Positions 44,378 through 56,250 of a stretch of DNA of 64,000 bases are shown piece by piece. Position numbers and translations under genes: made by a program. The DNA is from Omphalotus guepiniiformis. Lineage: Eukaryota > Basidiomycota > Agaricomycetes > Agaricales > Omphalotaceae. The number at the start of each line of letters is the position of its first letter. The stretch's first letter is position 1. Below the pieces are notes generated by a model, which was given only the letters and a program-made list of their open reading frames with translations, was not told the origin of the DNA and did not search any database. The stretch is from positions 1,916,297 to 1,980,296 of the forward strand of contig JAQOOI010000076.1 of NCBI GenBank assembly GCA_028554645.1, read 5' to 3'.

Positions 44378-46532
44378 CTAGGCCCATTCTGACTTCACTA
44401 TCAGCAGCACCATTCGCATTGGTAACGTTTTGGGCACCTCCACTGTCGACACGCCTTTCGCGCTGTCGGTAGGACCGATTCCACCGCTCAAGTGGCTGGA
44501 ACTCTGCATAGACACAAACGAGGGAGACGAGGAAAGCAAACTCTCTGTCGTCATCGCGATAGGCGATGCAGTCCCTCTGCCGCTACCGCTGGGTTGGGCG
44601 TGCGCGTGAGTCTTCGTGGAACGGGTTTGGCTAGCGTGAAGCAAGTCGTCTCTTGCGGTTGGGCGCAGCAGAGGCGATGCTTGGTTATTCATTGCGAATT
44701 TTATATGGTGATTCGGATTATGAGACGAAGTAGGTGCCTCAGGGCCTTCAAAGAACCCTCTAATAATCTCCCTCCAATGGTTGATAAACCACACCATCAT
44801 GAGAGAAGTCCTCTCTTCCTCCCCGTTCTCCTCATCCTCATCCTCAACGACATACATAAACCCCTCTCCGTGCTCCCTCTCCCTCTCCCTCCGTTTTGTG
44901 AACCCGAGCATCCATTTACCAAACGTCCTCCCCAGCTGCCACGCCACTGTTTCTCTGAAACGCTCGTCCTCCAACTCTCGCTCGAGCGCAAGGAGCTGCG
45001 TCTCAATAGACGACATCTCATGGGCAAACTGGGGCGGGCAGCAATTCAGATCCGCATCCGTCCCAGCAGCACCCTGCGCCTGTGTCCGCTCTTTCATTCG
45101 ACTCTCGCTGTGGTTCCGTACATGCGCAAGGTGAATTTGACAGGCAAACGCCATCATGTAGACGAACAAGGACAGGTTCGGGGAGGGTAGCAGGCGGAGG
45201 AGGAGCTGGGCTAGACGAACACGCCTTTCAGGGTCGTGAGGGTTTAGAATTGAGTTTCCCAGAAGAGGACTGCGATTCGAGGTGGAAGTAGGGGCGGAGG
45301 TTGAGGTAGACGGCTTTGGTTTGACACACCACGTCCATAAGGCTTCTTTCAGCCCAAGCTCTATTTCGGCTGGCGCTAATATTGGTTCTGGAAGTTGTGA
45401 CAAAAAGGTCGATAAGAGTTTGTACACGTCGGATGAAGATTCGGAGGCAAGGGAAGTGTGAAAACCGAAATTGTGTGAGGCAGAGTTGAAGATTTCCACG
45501 AGGGTGTGGATCCGTGAATGTAAGTCAGCGTGTGTAGACGCCGGGGATGTTGCAGAAGATGAAACGGTTTTTAAGTCAAGGATCGTTGATAGGCCTACAA
45601 GAGAAGATTAGCTGATTGGGCGAGTCGCTAAAAGGAAGAAATCTCACCGGTCCGATATAGTTGTTCGACGCACGCAAATACTAAGATGGGTAGCTCATGT
45701 CCATATCCACCTAGAACCGCCTTTGTTGAAGCATATAGCGAAATTTGTCGTAACGCGACCCCGAACACGTCTGTGAATATGCACATCAGCTTCAAAGGCA
45801 TTTCACAGGTAGAACACGCATATACTTAGTGACCCACTGTTCCCCAGCATCTGTCCATACATTCTATCAGCTCCTGTATCCGCGTGTGCTTCAATTGACC
45901 TCGCTCGATGTAGTCTCGCCGCTGCCTCCATTTCCTCACGCTCGTGCAATGCCAATAAAACATCGAATACTAGAAGTTCTTGCAACGAGGGTGACTCAGA
46001 TGGTCCCAAGATACAAGCCAAGTGCTTTAGCACCGTACGCGGGTCGTCCTTGGTATATGCACGCGGTTTTTGGGGCATGGGCCGGCGGGGCGGTGATGTC
46101 TCAATGTTCCTGAAAGAAGGCGCGTGGAGTGAAGGCATAGAAGGAGACGGACGATGATAAGGAGGCGTTGAGGTGGAGATAATAGCACCACAGGATCTAC
46201 GCGCGAAAGAACTTGTTTCTGTTGGAGTTGCTACACTCAGCGAGACTGAGTGACGGTGTTGTGGAGGCGTTTTCCTGTGGGCGATGTAGCTTTGAAGGCG
46301 TGCCAGTTGACATAGGTTTCGGGAGACGGCTTGTTCTAGGCGAGGTCCCGAAATTGCTCGGAGACTCGCGATCGAAGTGAGGTGCAGCTTGCAATGACCT
46401 TGGTAGGCCTGATATTTTCTCGCTCTGAACATTAGATACGGTTGAACGTCGAGGCCTTGGTAAAGCAGTTAGAGGCGTATGAGCCTGAGGAATATGAGTG
46501 TTTCCTGTAGAGACAGAATGAATTCTCGACAT
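44378..46532 (-). CDS. RhoGAP-domain-like protein, 668 aa
   Basis: Exons 46237-46532, 45826-46196, 45648-45770 and 44378-45594 join exactly in frame. The N-terminus (about 200 residues) is disordered and Ser/Thr/Pro-rich. The RhoGAP-like region starts at V-F-G-V-A-L-R, goes on to P-I-L-V-F-A-C-V-E-Q-L-Y-R, and later has L-L-S-T-F-L-S-Q-L-P-E-P-I-L, the hallmark of the fold. Where active RhoGAPs have G-I-F-R with the arginine finger, this protein reads T-I-L-D. The C-terminal part holds a Glu-rich stretch and a Ser-rich tail. It may bind a Rho-type GTPase without stimulating it. The family call rests on two motifs. Confidence 0.7.
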
Positions 46533-47338
46533 AGCGATGTGAGTGAGATGAAGAAACCTTGCAATCGAGTTTTGCTGATCGACAATGCATCACTAACTTT
46601 CTGGTGAATTCATGGTATCTACCTTGAAGAAGAATTATTTGTCTTTTTTGAATGAAACAAATGTGAAAACTCACTCGTTTCGCGTTCTGAATTCAAGCGC
46701 ATAGCAATGAATAACCCGGTTGGCCTGCTTTCTGTCCAAAACTATTACAAACGTAAAATGTCAATGCTGGCCATTTGGGATTCATTCTCCTCGGCGCAGA
46801 CATCCAGCACCAGCGAATGGGAGGAGACTTCAGGGCAGATTCGTGTGAATTACTATAATGGCGTGGGTCCCATTTGGTACATGTTTACCGAAACCTCTCC
46901 GTAACCGTAATACACTTCCTCCTTCCTGTACCGGCGCCAAATCTCTTTCATGGGAAACACCAGGACACACCAATCACCAGAAAAATCGGAAAAATCCTTC
47001 GCTTTGAAATCATTGGCTGCAACTGCTTAGTGATCCTTTTTCTTTGTAACTCTTTCTATTCAAATGACCTATATTTACCAGCGACATCGGCAATGGGCAC
47101 CAATATTGTATACTGCAGATGATTCAGCATCGAGGACCTGGAGTTATACAATCAATCGACAATGGGCTAGAGCAATCAATTCTTCAACTTGGGGAAATCA
47201 AGTCAAGATTGTGGTCACTCTGAAGCAAAATCGGTCGAGTTTTGGACCCAATAAACGGACATTATGGGGCATATAAAATGTCGCGAGAGCACTCACAAAG
47301 TCCGTAGAAATACTCCCATCGTCAACTTAGAGATCGCC
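46533..47338. other. Divergent promoter region
   Basis: This is shared upstream space of the RhoGAP-like gene (minus) and the dehydrogenase (plus). A 65-codon open frame at 46707 has no support. Confidence 0.4.
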
Positions 47339-48438
47339 ATGCCTTCATACGTCGTAACAGGAGTTGCTCGCGGAATAGGCGTCAGTGGTCTTTCAAGCAC
47401 GCTGCTCCTAATTTAATCTCATTGACCTTCTCTCATTATGTCCAGTTCGGATACTTGGAGAAGCTAAGCTCCGATCCAGCCAACACTGTCATCGGATTAG
47501 TGCGCAACATTACCACTGGCGCCAAAGATGCATTGAAGCTTGCTGAGACGAACAAAAATGTACACATCATTCAAGCCGATATCTCGGACAACAAAGCATT
47601 AGTTGTAAGTGAAAAACTTGCTGCGAAGTGATAGTTTTCTGGAGATTCAAGGATTCCGTGTTGTAGGCCGCGGCGGCTGAAGTATCGAAGATTACTGGTG
47701 GTTCTCTAGATGTCCTTATCAATAACGCTGGGTTGATCGAAATTGGATTCAATAATTTGGCCGTGGATGAGTAGTGCGTTGTGTCTCTTCCTTTTCGTTC
47801 ATGCGGCTAACGTGTATATAGCCCAACACCTGAAGCGTTTTCCAAAGATCTCCACAAATTCGTACGGCTTCCTCTTCCTCTTCAAATGTGACAAGTTAAT
47901 CACGATACCACAGATCGACGTCAACGTTCTCGGGGTAGCCCATACCATCCGAGCCTTCATTCCACTTGTAAAGAAAGGATCTGTCAAAAAGGTCATTAGC
48001 ATCTCGTCTGGGATGGGTGACGTTGACTTCATCAACAAGAGTGGGATTACTACGTCGGTGTCATATGCGATATCGAAAGGGGCCTTGAACGTCGCGATTG
48101 CGAAGTATGCTGCGCAATATAAGCCAGATGGAATAATCTTTTTGGCTTTATGCCCCGGAAATGTGAAGACAGGGGCGATTAACGTCGATAATCGTACGAT
48201 ACGCTTTCTATATGCGTTTGCGAAGAAAACTGACTTTGACTTTGAATTTGTAGTCTCTCCGAATGAGTTAGAAGCTGTCGAGAAGGCGATGAAAAAGATG
48301 TTGGAATTGTACCCTCACTTCAAAGAACCGATGACTGTCGCAGATTCTGTGAACAAGCAGTTGGAGGTTATCAATAAATGGACTCTGGAGCAGAGTGGTG
48401 CCTTTGTGTCGCACAAGGGAAATCAGGAATGGCTTTGA
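47339..48438 (+). CDS. Short-chain dehydrogenase/reductase, 290 aa
   Basis: Exons 47339-47380, 47446-47604, 47667-47773, 47822-47861 and 47914-48438 join in frame. It is a classical SDR: the cofactor motif T-G-V-A-R-G-I-G begins at residue 7, followed by D-I-S, the N-N-A-G motif, the catalytic Ser in S-I-S-S-G-M-G, and Tyr and Lys in V-S-Y-A-I-S-K. P-G-N-V-K-T follows. The substrate cannot be told; the family reduces carbonyls or oxidises alcohols with NAD(P). It is cytosolic (no signal peptide). A TATA-like element is not obvious in the divergent promoter shared with the RhoGAP-like gene. Confidence 0.92.
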
Positions 48439-48943
48439 GTTTTCGTTCTTTCCTCCTCAATTAGGTAGTAGAAATTTGTGTCTTCAGAAAGAAGTCTTGA
48501 AGTATAAGGAAAGCGCTGCGGCTTATGGAATAGGGGAAGTGCGGGGTTACGCAAGGGTTACGCGGGTTTTAATTATATGCCGTCGCTTGTTTGTTGTAAA
48601 CTAACATCCATCATGGAACCATTCCTGACACTGCTCGCCGTACATATGTACTCGCTTCCCCATGCATTGGCCTTCGTTTTTCTTGGAACCAGGATTGAAT
48701 CAGGATGTCTGACACTGCGTACTATCATCTCAGCGATACGCGCGATCTCCGTGAAGCCCCGTTGACGAACTCAGGCCTTGTCGGCTCAGCTTCTCTTCTT
48801 GAATGAATAGCTCTACTTCCATAACCCAGATAAGTCAGGACAGTAGTATATAACGTGAAGGTGAGCCGTTCATCTTGCATATAAGTATATGCCCCGAAAC
48901 TTACGTTTGTCCTTCTGCTCCACTTTCTATTTTGCAGTCTCTT
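48439..48943. other. Intergenic before the F-box gene
   Basis: AGTATATAAC at about 48846 is a likely TATA box for the next gene. Nothing else is seen. Confidence 0.4.
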
Positions 48944-50139
48944 ATGTGCGACTGCACACAGCTTCAGTGGACAGCGGTAAGTCCCAAATGCACTATGAGT
49001 TTATATGCACTCACTATTTACAGGCATACGCTCGTGGCCTTTCCGTCGAGCTCATTCATCGCATCATTGACTGTATTGGCGATTCGAAACCAACTCTGAG
49101 GACATGTGCTCTCGTTAGTCACGTCTTCCTAGGTCACTCGCGTCAAAATCTGTTCAGAGATACCAAAGTCTCTTTCTCTCAAAACCAAATCAGATCATTT
49201 CTCATTCTATGCGACGACCCTTTGTCTACCATCCCCAGCGCTCTCTCGCACGCGCGCGAGCTTCGCATATATCACAATATACTAGCAACGGATAACCTCA
49301 GCGAGGCTGAGCGGTTGCAGGAGTATCAGGAATTCGACAAGTTGCTTATTTGGCGGAAAGTCGAGCCAGACGGGACGGAGTGGACTTTATCGAGCATTTT
49401 CTCCAATTTGGAGGTCCTAACCCTCGATTGGTTGGGCTGGTGGGTGTTATCAGAGTCTGCGAGAAGAGCTCTATATGACGGATTTCGGAATGTCAAAGAA
49501 TTGAGTCTTTCCAATGTACACTTCGAGAGCAGGGACCACTTTTCGGATTTCATTCGTTCCTTTCCTGCCTTGGAGGTACTTCGCCTCGATGGCGTTCGAG
49601 TGTTTCCGCAAAGCATTCAGGCCGATGTAGTCGCGGAGAACGAACATCAGCTCGAAAAATCAGATCCAAATCCCGTTCTGCGCCACATTGATATGCGGAA
49701 TTTGCATGGTAGCTCGGAGCCGATTCTTGATGCATTGGTTCCTCTGTCCCATTCTTTGCGCGTTTTGCGATGTCGATATACCAGTGCTGGAGTATCTTTG
49801 TCGAAGGGCTTGCCCAGTCTTGGACAGATGCTTGTTTCGGCAGGCCATGCCCTTGAAGAGTTATCGATTATCGTGGAGGGTTCGTCGAAGTGCAACGGCT
49901 CCAGTGGTTATGTTGGTATGTCGTTCACTTCCGTTCCATCTCCGCGCGAGTTACTGAATTTATGCGTTTCTCGCGTGTCGGTTCGTTGTTCGCAACTAGA
50001 CTTGTCAAGGAACATAAGCATTCGACGCTTTAATTGCCGGGTCGATGCAAACGATCCATTCTCGTTTCTGGATAGCTTTGCCCGTAGCTCGACATCGACC
50101 ATCTCACCATCCCTTAAAATCCTCGATACGTCGATATGA
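48944..50139 (+). CDS. F-box-like protein, 382 aa
   Basis: Two exons (48944-48976 and 49024-50139) join across a 47-base intron (GTAAGT ... TTTACAG). An unspliced reading from ATG 48889 is also open and cannot be excluded. Exon 2 starts with an F-box-like motif L-S-V-E-L-I-H-R-I-I-D-C-I-G, with T-C-A-L-V-S-H-V-F after it. Leucine-rich stretches follow (N-L-E-V-L-T-L-D-W-L, N-V-K-E-L-S-L-S-N-V, A-L-E-V-L-R-L-D-G-V, L-R-V-L-R-C). Such proteins are large families in mushrooms and may serve as SCF ubiquitin ligase receptors. The target is unknown. Confidence 0.8.
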
Positions 50140-51095
50140 CATTGTTAGGGATGGCGAGAGAATTCTGCTGGGGTAACCAGATACATTCCTCAGTCATCAT
50201 TGATATGGAGTCGTCGCGGAGCTGAGTACTCTGTATGTAATCTTGTTGGGTTATGTAGTAGCGACCTTTTGTGGTTTTTCTGTAATTGGCGAACAGACAC
50301 AGTACTTGGCGCTTTACTTTCATGCTGTTCACAAAAATATTTAAGGTGAGGCTGTCGGTCCGTACGGTCCGTAGAAACTCTGTCACGCAAACCTGGTCGG
50401 GCGTCTACCCTGGTGGAATCCACCACTACCAGGGCCTGCCCTTGGGCACCTGGGTGCTGCGAGTCCAACCACTGGAACCATTACACTTTGTACTCTCTAC
50501 TCATGCCGATGCATGGAATTTTGATACGGGTGCCCTCAATAAACGCGGACCATTGAACATGGCGTTTTCACACTGAATTTGGCAGCAAAACAACAAGCTT
50601 CAGGTTAATTAGGGTCTTGGGGACGATTCGGCGGTTTGTTCAGAGTTGTCTTCGCCACATGAAATACGTATAATGAATCAAATCAACCGAAAGCTGCGGG
50701 CTACACCAGTCCACTTGTCTTTCTTCCTAGGCTGCATGAAGGGTTGCGTGGCGAGGGCAAGGTGTTTCGAAAGCAGGATTCCAGTCAGGTACATAGTTTG
50801 CGTCTATTTTCTGAAACCCAACTCTTCATGATTCTTACAGACACAAGCGACAGTTCAGGACTTTTTCATGTTATAGATAACATTCATGTTGAAAATCGGT
50901 GAGTTTGTGAAGCAACTAAACAGAAACGGTATCGACCACTAATGTACATTATAGGAGTAAATAAAATATACCTACGTGCTGCTCCATACCTTGGAAGCAA
51001 TAGAGCAAGCGGAGCAGCACTTCCCTTCTACCCAAACTCTTCCATCACGTCCCCTGTACCACGGTGCAGTGGTCAATCAAGCTCAACTGCAACCT
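50140..51095. other. Intergenic, nothing recognised
   Basis: Between convergent genes. Open frames are short and overlap each other on both strands. Confidence 0.4.
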
Positions 51096-52297
51096 TCAGT
51101 AGCCGGCATCGCACTTTTGATCACCGCAAGTGCACTTCAAGTTAGGGAGATATTCGGGCGTTCGCCTCACAACTAACTTCAAGAGCTTTTCTTGGTCGCT
51201 TCCTGGGACAAATCCGCGGCATGGAATATGAATAAAATCCATCCCAGGAAGGTCGAAGTCACTGGCGTATTGGGGGTATATCGGGTGTAGAGTGTAGCTC
51301 GTGGTCCTCCTAGGTGGTTTCGCGGCAAGCTTGGTCGCGATCTTATACGCAAAAACCACCGGGTCACCCACAAGTACTGCATTTCTCGGCTTGGTGTTAT
51401 CAGAGTCGTTGACCACGACAATTTCCCAAGGATTGAGCCCAGCATGCTCGTTATCGGCCAGAGTCTGAGCCTGAGTGGACAGTGCTTGGATACTCTTGAC
51501 ATTCGTGAGTGGAGGTGGCCTGGATCGGAGAGGGTCAATGCCAGCCTTGGCATTCTTGCAGCCGGTGGTCACGTCCCCCATATCGAACGTGGTGGTCGAA
51601 GACTTGACTGTCATAGATTTTTGGACGTTCAAGGGACCGAAAGGGACGCGTCGACCGCGGCGTTCAGACGGAGGGATGATAGGATCTTCCGGGGAAAAGA
51701 GGCTGTTTCTACGGGCAGTGAAGTTGCAGAAGAGCTTGTCGTAGATCTCGAAAATCTCGTCATATCCAGGACATGGTTCACTCGGGAGAACTGGCGCGCC
51801 ATATAGGGCTTGGTAATTGCCCCCATAAGCGGACCCAAACGTTACGGATTCGCTATTGGGAAGGGCAGGTTTATAGTCTTCGCAGTTGGAGCTATACGGA
51901 GGTTTAATTCCGCCAGTCTCTGTAGGCTTCGGGGGCCAGGTGGCCTCGCCGGCCAGAGGAATGCTTGGTAGATTTGGGGTCAACAAGATTGATTCCTCTG
52001 AACTGGTCGAGCCACGGGACAGGCAGCTATCTTCCGAAGTCGCACTGCTTCCTGGGGAGCCTGCGGCGAGTCCTCGATCCAGCGATTCGTCAGACGCTGA
52101 GCGGTGCAAAGCAAGTTCTATAGGCTTCAAGTTGAAGGTAGGCCAATTGTCAGTATATGAAGAAGAGCTTTGAAACATTAAAGACAAACCATAGAACCGC
52201 CATCTTCTTTCTTAAGGTTCAATTTATCGAAAACATTGTCGTTCACAGGGTTATCAAAACCAGCTGTTGAAATCTCGTTCGTCATTACGTGCATCAT
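51096..52297 (-). CDS. Orphan protein, 378 aa
   Basis: Exons 52190-52297 and 51096-52124 join in phase 0 across a 65-base intron with a CTGAC branch-like site. The frame at the junction also runs open upstream to 52178, so an alternative single-exon start exists. The N-terminal third is Ser-rich and looks disordered. A central segment has P-C-P-G-Y-D-E-I-F-E-I-Y-D-K-L-F. The C-terminal part has Y-K-I-A-T-K-L-A and ends in a Cys-rich tail C-T-C-G-D-Q-K-C that could bind metal. A TATA-like ATATAAATA on the minus strand lies near 52437. Not recognised. Confidence 0.6.
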
Positions 52298-52459
52298 CGT
52301 TGATTCAGGATGAAGGAGTTTTGGCAAGATATGAAGAGATGAAATGGAATGGAATATGAAGAAATGCAGATGTGTTGCACCGTCAGGCTATGAAGGGCAA
52401 GAGGTGAGGAAACCTTCATCGTCAATTGAAGCGGTATTTATATTTTCTTTGATAGTCAA

Positions 52460-54270
52460 CCTTCGCCCCATTCACCTCGTCCACAACCTCCCATCTACCA
52501 GTGGCGCGTCTTTGTGTCGTTTAAGCCACTCAAAAGGAACAATGGACTTTGAAAAGCCATGCGTCCTTCGTGACATACCCGTTATGGAAAGTTGACGCCG
52601 CCACATGGCAGTACAACATAGACCGCCCTTTCATCTGTTCGAAATCTGGAACAAAAAAAGCTGTGACTATTATTGTCCCCGAAGGCGTTCCTTTGTTGGT
52701 GTTTTTCGTCAACTTCCTGGGTTTGAATTGGGCAGTCGCAGGATACTATTCGTGGATTTTGGAATTTCCAGCTCCACTTCGCTTCCATGTTCTTGGGAGA
52801 CTCGCGAATAACTTCCATGTTGCCCGTCTCCGACTTGCGCTTCGTTAAGCGGGAAATATACAGCTTTGATCGAAGTTACTTCCTGTCTTCGAATGTAGCT
52901 TACGTCTGCGTTCGTAGGGCGTAGACTTCTTCGGTATCTGCGTTCGAATTTCCTCCCTCACTATAAATCCCCGGTCCGGTGTATTCGTTCGGTATCATAA
53001 AATTCTCAAATCAGAATCATCACGATTGCGTAGTGCATTATGTTGCGTACCAAGCTGAGGTCGAACCTGAACAGATGGTAACCGAGCTGTTTTTTTGGAT
53101 GCACAAGGACTACTCTCCTTAGATCTGTCACAGAATGTCATCACTTCTGGGAATCAAAGTTTCTGCTCCCACACACGCTGCTTCCTAAACAACCTAGAGA
53201 TCTTCACACCGGTGCCGATAGCTCTTAATAGACCGAGTCTATGAGTCTCATACCTGGCGAGTGGACTTATACGGCGATGCCTCTCTTCGTATCGAGCTAT
53301 GTGCATTTTTGTATGAGGGACCTACTGGCTATGGGCAGCTGGGAATCATTGTCAGCAACGAAAAGCATATTCGTCAACAGTGCGTTTTTCGCTCAGCTGA
53401 TGTAGGAATAGATGATCATGATCGTCACCACTGGCAATTTCTGTGTACCAAGTGAATGAGAAGGGCATTGGTAGCCATCCGGGACGATGAACATTTCCTG
53501 TCAAGATAGATAGATACTAGAAAAGTAAGGCATCACTAAATTCTCCATAGCAATGATTGGTTTTCTGATTCTGTCTGTCAGGGCATCAGGCATTGAATAT
53601 TCGTTTAAAAGTACGCAAATGTTCCTTGGTTCTGTTTCCTATCCTATGTATCTTTTTTGAAATTTCTCCTCTAGCTAGAGGCTTTACTCTCCTTTCATTT
53701 TTCTTCTTTCATCCTTCCTGTCTCGATGGCAGGTTTTGTTCATATTCTGGTCGCGCTAGCGTGGGTTTTATCTCGCGTCTCAGCAGAAGTTGTCCCTTTT
53801 TTAGAACCCGTACGTGTCCTTTGTCCGTGTATCCCATTGAATTCGATTGAAATTTCGCAACTCAAGGGCTTTTTCTTTCGACTATGATCGTCCAACTGAC
53901 GTGCCTGTACGGCATCCCGTGACTGGTGATTCTGAGTTCTCGACAGTCTTCTCAATATACACCACTCACTGAATTACAGAACAGTGTGAAACAATTCACA
54001 TGAAGTGGAGTCGACAGGCTGCCACAGGGCGAGTACCGAAAGTTAGAGGGACATATGTCTTCTGATTACATGGATGTCCAGGCCAAATCCAGTCGCACCT
54101 TATTTTTTTTTCCAAATCTTCACCTCGTTAGGTTGTTTCAGCCGCTGTCCATTTGTTGTACTGACCTTCACTTGTAGATCATCTATCGTTCCCTTCGTGA
54201 TCTCCGCTGGAAGTGGTTTTGACGTTTGTGAGATCTAGTTTTACTACTTTAGAATTTCTTGACTCAACAG
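52460..54270. other. 1.8 kb without a supported gene
   Basis: An open frame at 52549-52848 (plus) and a short one at 53261-53455 (plus) have no recognisable features. TATAAATCC at about 52963 could be a TATA box for the following membrane-protein gene, whose 5' exons I could not place. Confidence 0.4.
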
Positions 54271-55507
54271 GATGGGGTTGCAGGACTACGCCGTACCTTT
54301 TGCGCCTGGCACTCTGGTAGGCTCAATATTGCCCATTATATGCATCGTTTGCTAACCTTCATATTGTATGGGTCTTTTTCAGTATCAGATATGCATTGGT
54401 AAGCAAATAGGTTTGATGTAATGTAGAAACGAGATTTAGATGCCTTGCAGTATGATTCATTGGGAACCCCGGGTGGATGCCAGGATCTCTACACTATGAT
54501 ACCGAATTCTACAGTTTCCAAACCGTCCTGCAGCAACGTGACTACTCCAGAGAAGATCTTTATCCCGACAGGAAACACGACCTTTGGCCCACTATCGCGG
54601 TTCGGTGTTGTCAATCAGGTATGTCAATCTTGAGGTCTACATGCTGGTGTCATAGTTTATCTGATACCTGGGCCTCTGCCAGTGCTCAGATATATCGATC
54701 ACGCCTACAAATGGAAAACCTCCATTCACTCTAACCGTGAGCGTGTTCGTGGCTCTTTCCGCGGCATGATAGTATTGACCTTTCCAACTAGATATCTCCT
54801 CCTCTGCACCCAGCCTATAATCTCACCTCAAATACTAGTCCAATTGTTTGGACAGCGTCTCTGGTCAGATATTCTACCTGATGAATTTGACTCTCGTCTA
54901 AGTCCTGTCTTTCTAGTCTCGAGCCATGCATTTTTTCGTGTCTCTTACAAGCTCTGACGGGTTCGTCTGGTCCAACGGGCCAATGCTCATAGGACAATCC
55001 GATGATTATAAGCTGCTTAGCAGGACCAGGGACTATGTAAGTTGTATTTCCTTTCACTGAGATGTCAGTCTGATTCATCTATTTTCTAGGACATCGTCGA
55101 AGGCGCACGCCACGGCCGTAGGAGCGGGTCCTCGGAGGTCTATTCGGCGGCATATTCCTCGTTGGCGCTGCATGGTTTCTACGGTACTGCGTCAATCGTA
55201 ATCGGAAACAGAAATCGAAATGGGACGTAGGATTCGGAAATGCCTTCAGTCCCCGAACAGAAATCATCTCCTCCAGCTACCGTTAATCCTTTCGCGCATA
55301 GTGGACGATATCACTATTGAATCGACGAGTGCGAGACGCCTGTCGCGAGTATATCTCGTGCATCAAGATGCTGGTCTTGAAGTAGTGCCAAGCTCTTCAA
55401 GTCGCACTGCTGAATTTGTAGAGCTTCCGCCAACCTATGTTGATCGAGATGATAGAGAGGTTTCTCGCCCTGTTCCCGAGAAACCTATTTTACAGGAGGA
55501 AGACTGA
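54271..55507 (+). pseudogene. Frameshifted single-pass membrane protein gene
   Basis: Several exons are clear: one from 54271 (D-Y-A-V-P-F-A-P-G-T-L), one from 54451 (L-G-T-P-G-G-C-Q-D-L-Y-T), one near 54683 (P-P-F-T-L-T-V), one near 54823 (Y-N-L-T-S-N) and one near 54920 (F-F-V-S-L-T-S-S-D-G). After these the frame slips by one base near 55013 and again near 55127. Beyond the slips a membrane segment (G-G-L-F-G-G-I-F-L-V-G-A-A-W-F-L) and a typical cytoplasmic tail (V-E-L-P-P-T-Y-V-D) can be read in shifted frames. The layout is that of the agaric type I membrane proteins, like the gene at 35.65 kb, but the ectodomain differs. Sequencing indels or true decay are both possible. Confidence 0.6.
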
Positions 55508-55510
55508 TAA

Positions 55511-56250
55511 AAACATTCACCTTGGGCCAACGTTGGCAAATCATACTATGTACTAGGCTAAGTTGGTAATTTGATACTATGTCGTAATCTGTCCTTCGGA
55601 CAAAGAAAATATACCTATTCATTATACTTTCGGAATCCAATGCTTGTTTGGAAAGTCCACGACTTGAGAAAAGTAGATCTTCACATCAGACTGATCAGCT
55701 GTAATGTCTGACTTTGTCAGTTCTAATACAGCCTTCCGTGACAAACAAGGTCCCAATCTTTAGACGAAGCCGACAGAGGATTTGCTCTTCACAGGGCACT
55801 GGTGCAGACGATGCGAATGTATTCTGGAAAAGCTCTACTGTCAGGAGGGGGTCTGCTACATATATCACGGCAGTCCTTTAAATCAGGCGGCAAGGTTTAT
55901 GATACATGAAATTTTGTGCCAAACAGAAGAATAATCATATCATCAATTGGTTTTTGCTGCGCGACCGAGCTGACAGCCCAGAAGGTTCCCAGCGACCCCA
56001 CAAAATAAAAGGAGAAAAAAGAATTTGGTGTTACATATGAGATAAAACACCTACTATGCAAGAAGGTGAAGAATTTCAATATCCGTCATTCACACCTGGT
56101 AAAAAGGATATCTCGACCGGAAAGGGAGAACACGAAAGCAAAGAAGTACAAATAAAGCAAAAGAAGGAACTTAGACAAAAAAAAGAGAGGAAAAAAACGG
56201 TTGGATTCTCCGATACCTTTCGTACCAACAATCAATTTTGTCGTAATCTA
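55511..56250. other. Intergenic, AT-rich
   Basis: This is the 3' flank of the membrane-protein gene and of the minus-strand acidic gene. No gene is supported. Confidence 0.4.

Noticed and set aside
44492..45190. 232-codon open frame antisense to the RhoGAP-like gene
   Set aside because: It mirrors the last exon of the RhoGAP-like gene, whose frame is linked by three exact splice junctions.
48889..48943. Upstream ATG of the F-box gene in an unspliced frame
   Set aside because: The TATA box position and the strong GTAAGT...TTTACAG intron favour the spliced start at 48944; kept only as an alternative.
52549..52848. 100-codon plus-strand frame with hydrophobic segments
   Set aside because: It overlaps a minus-strand frame of similar length, and no start context, intron or family feature supports either.
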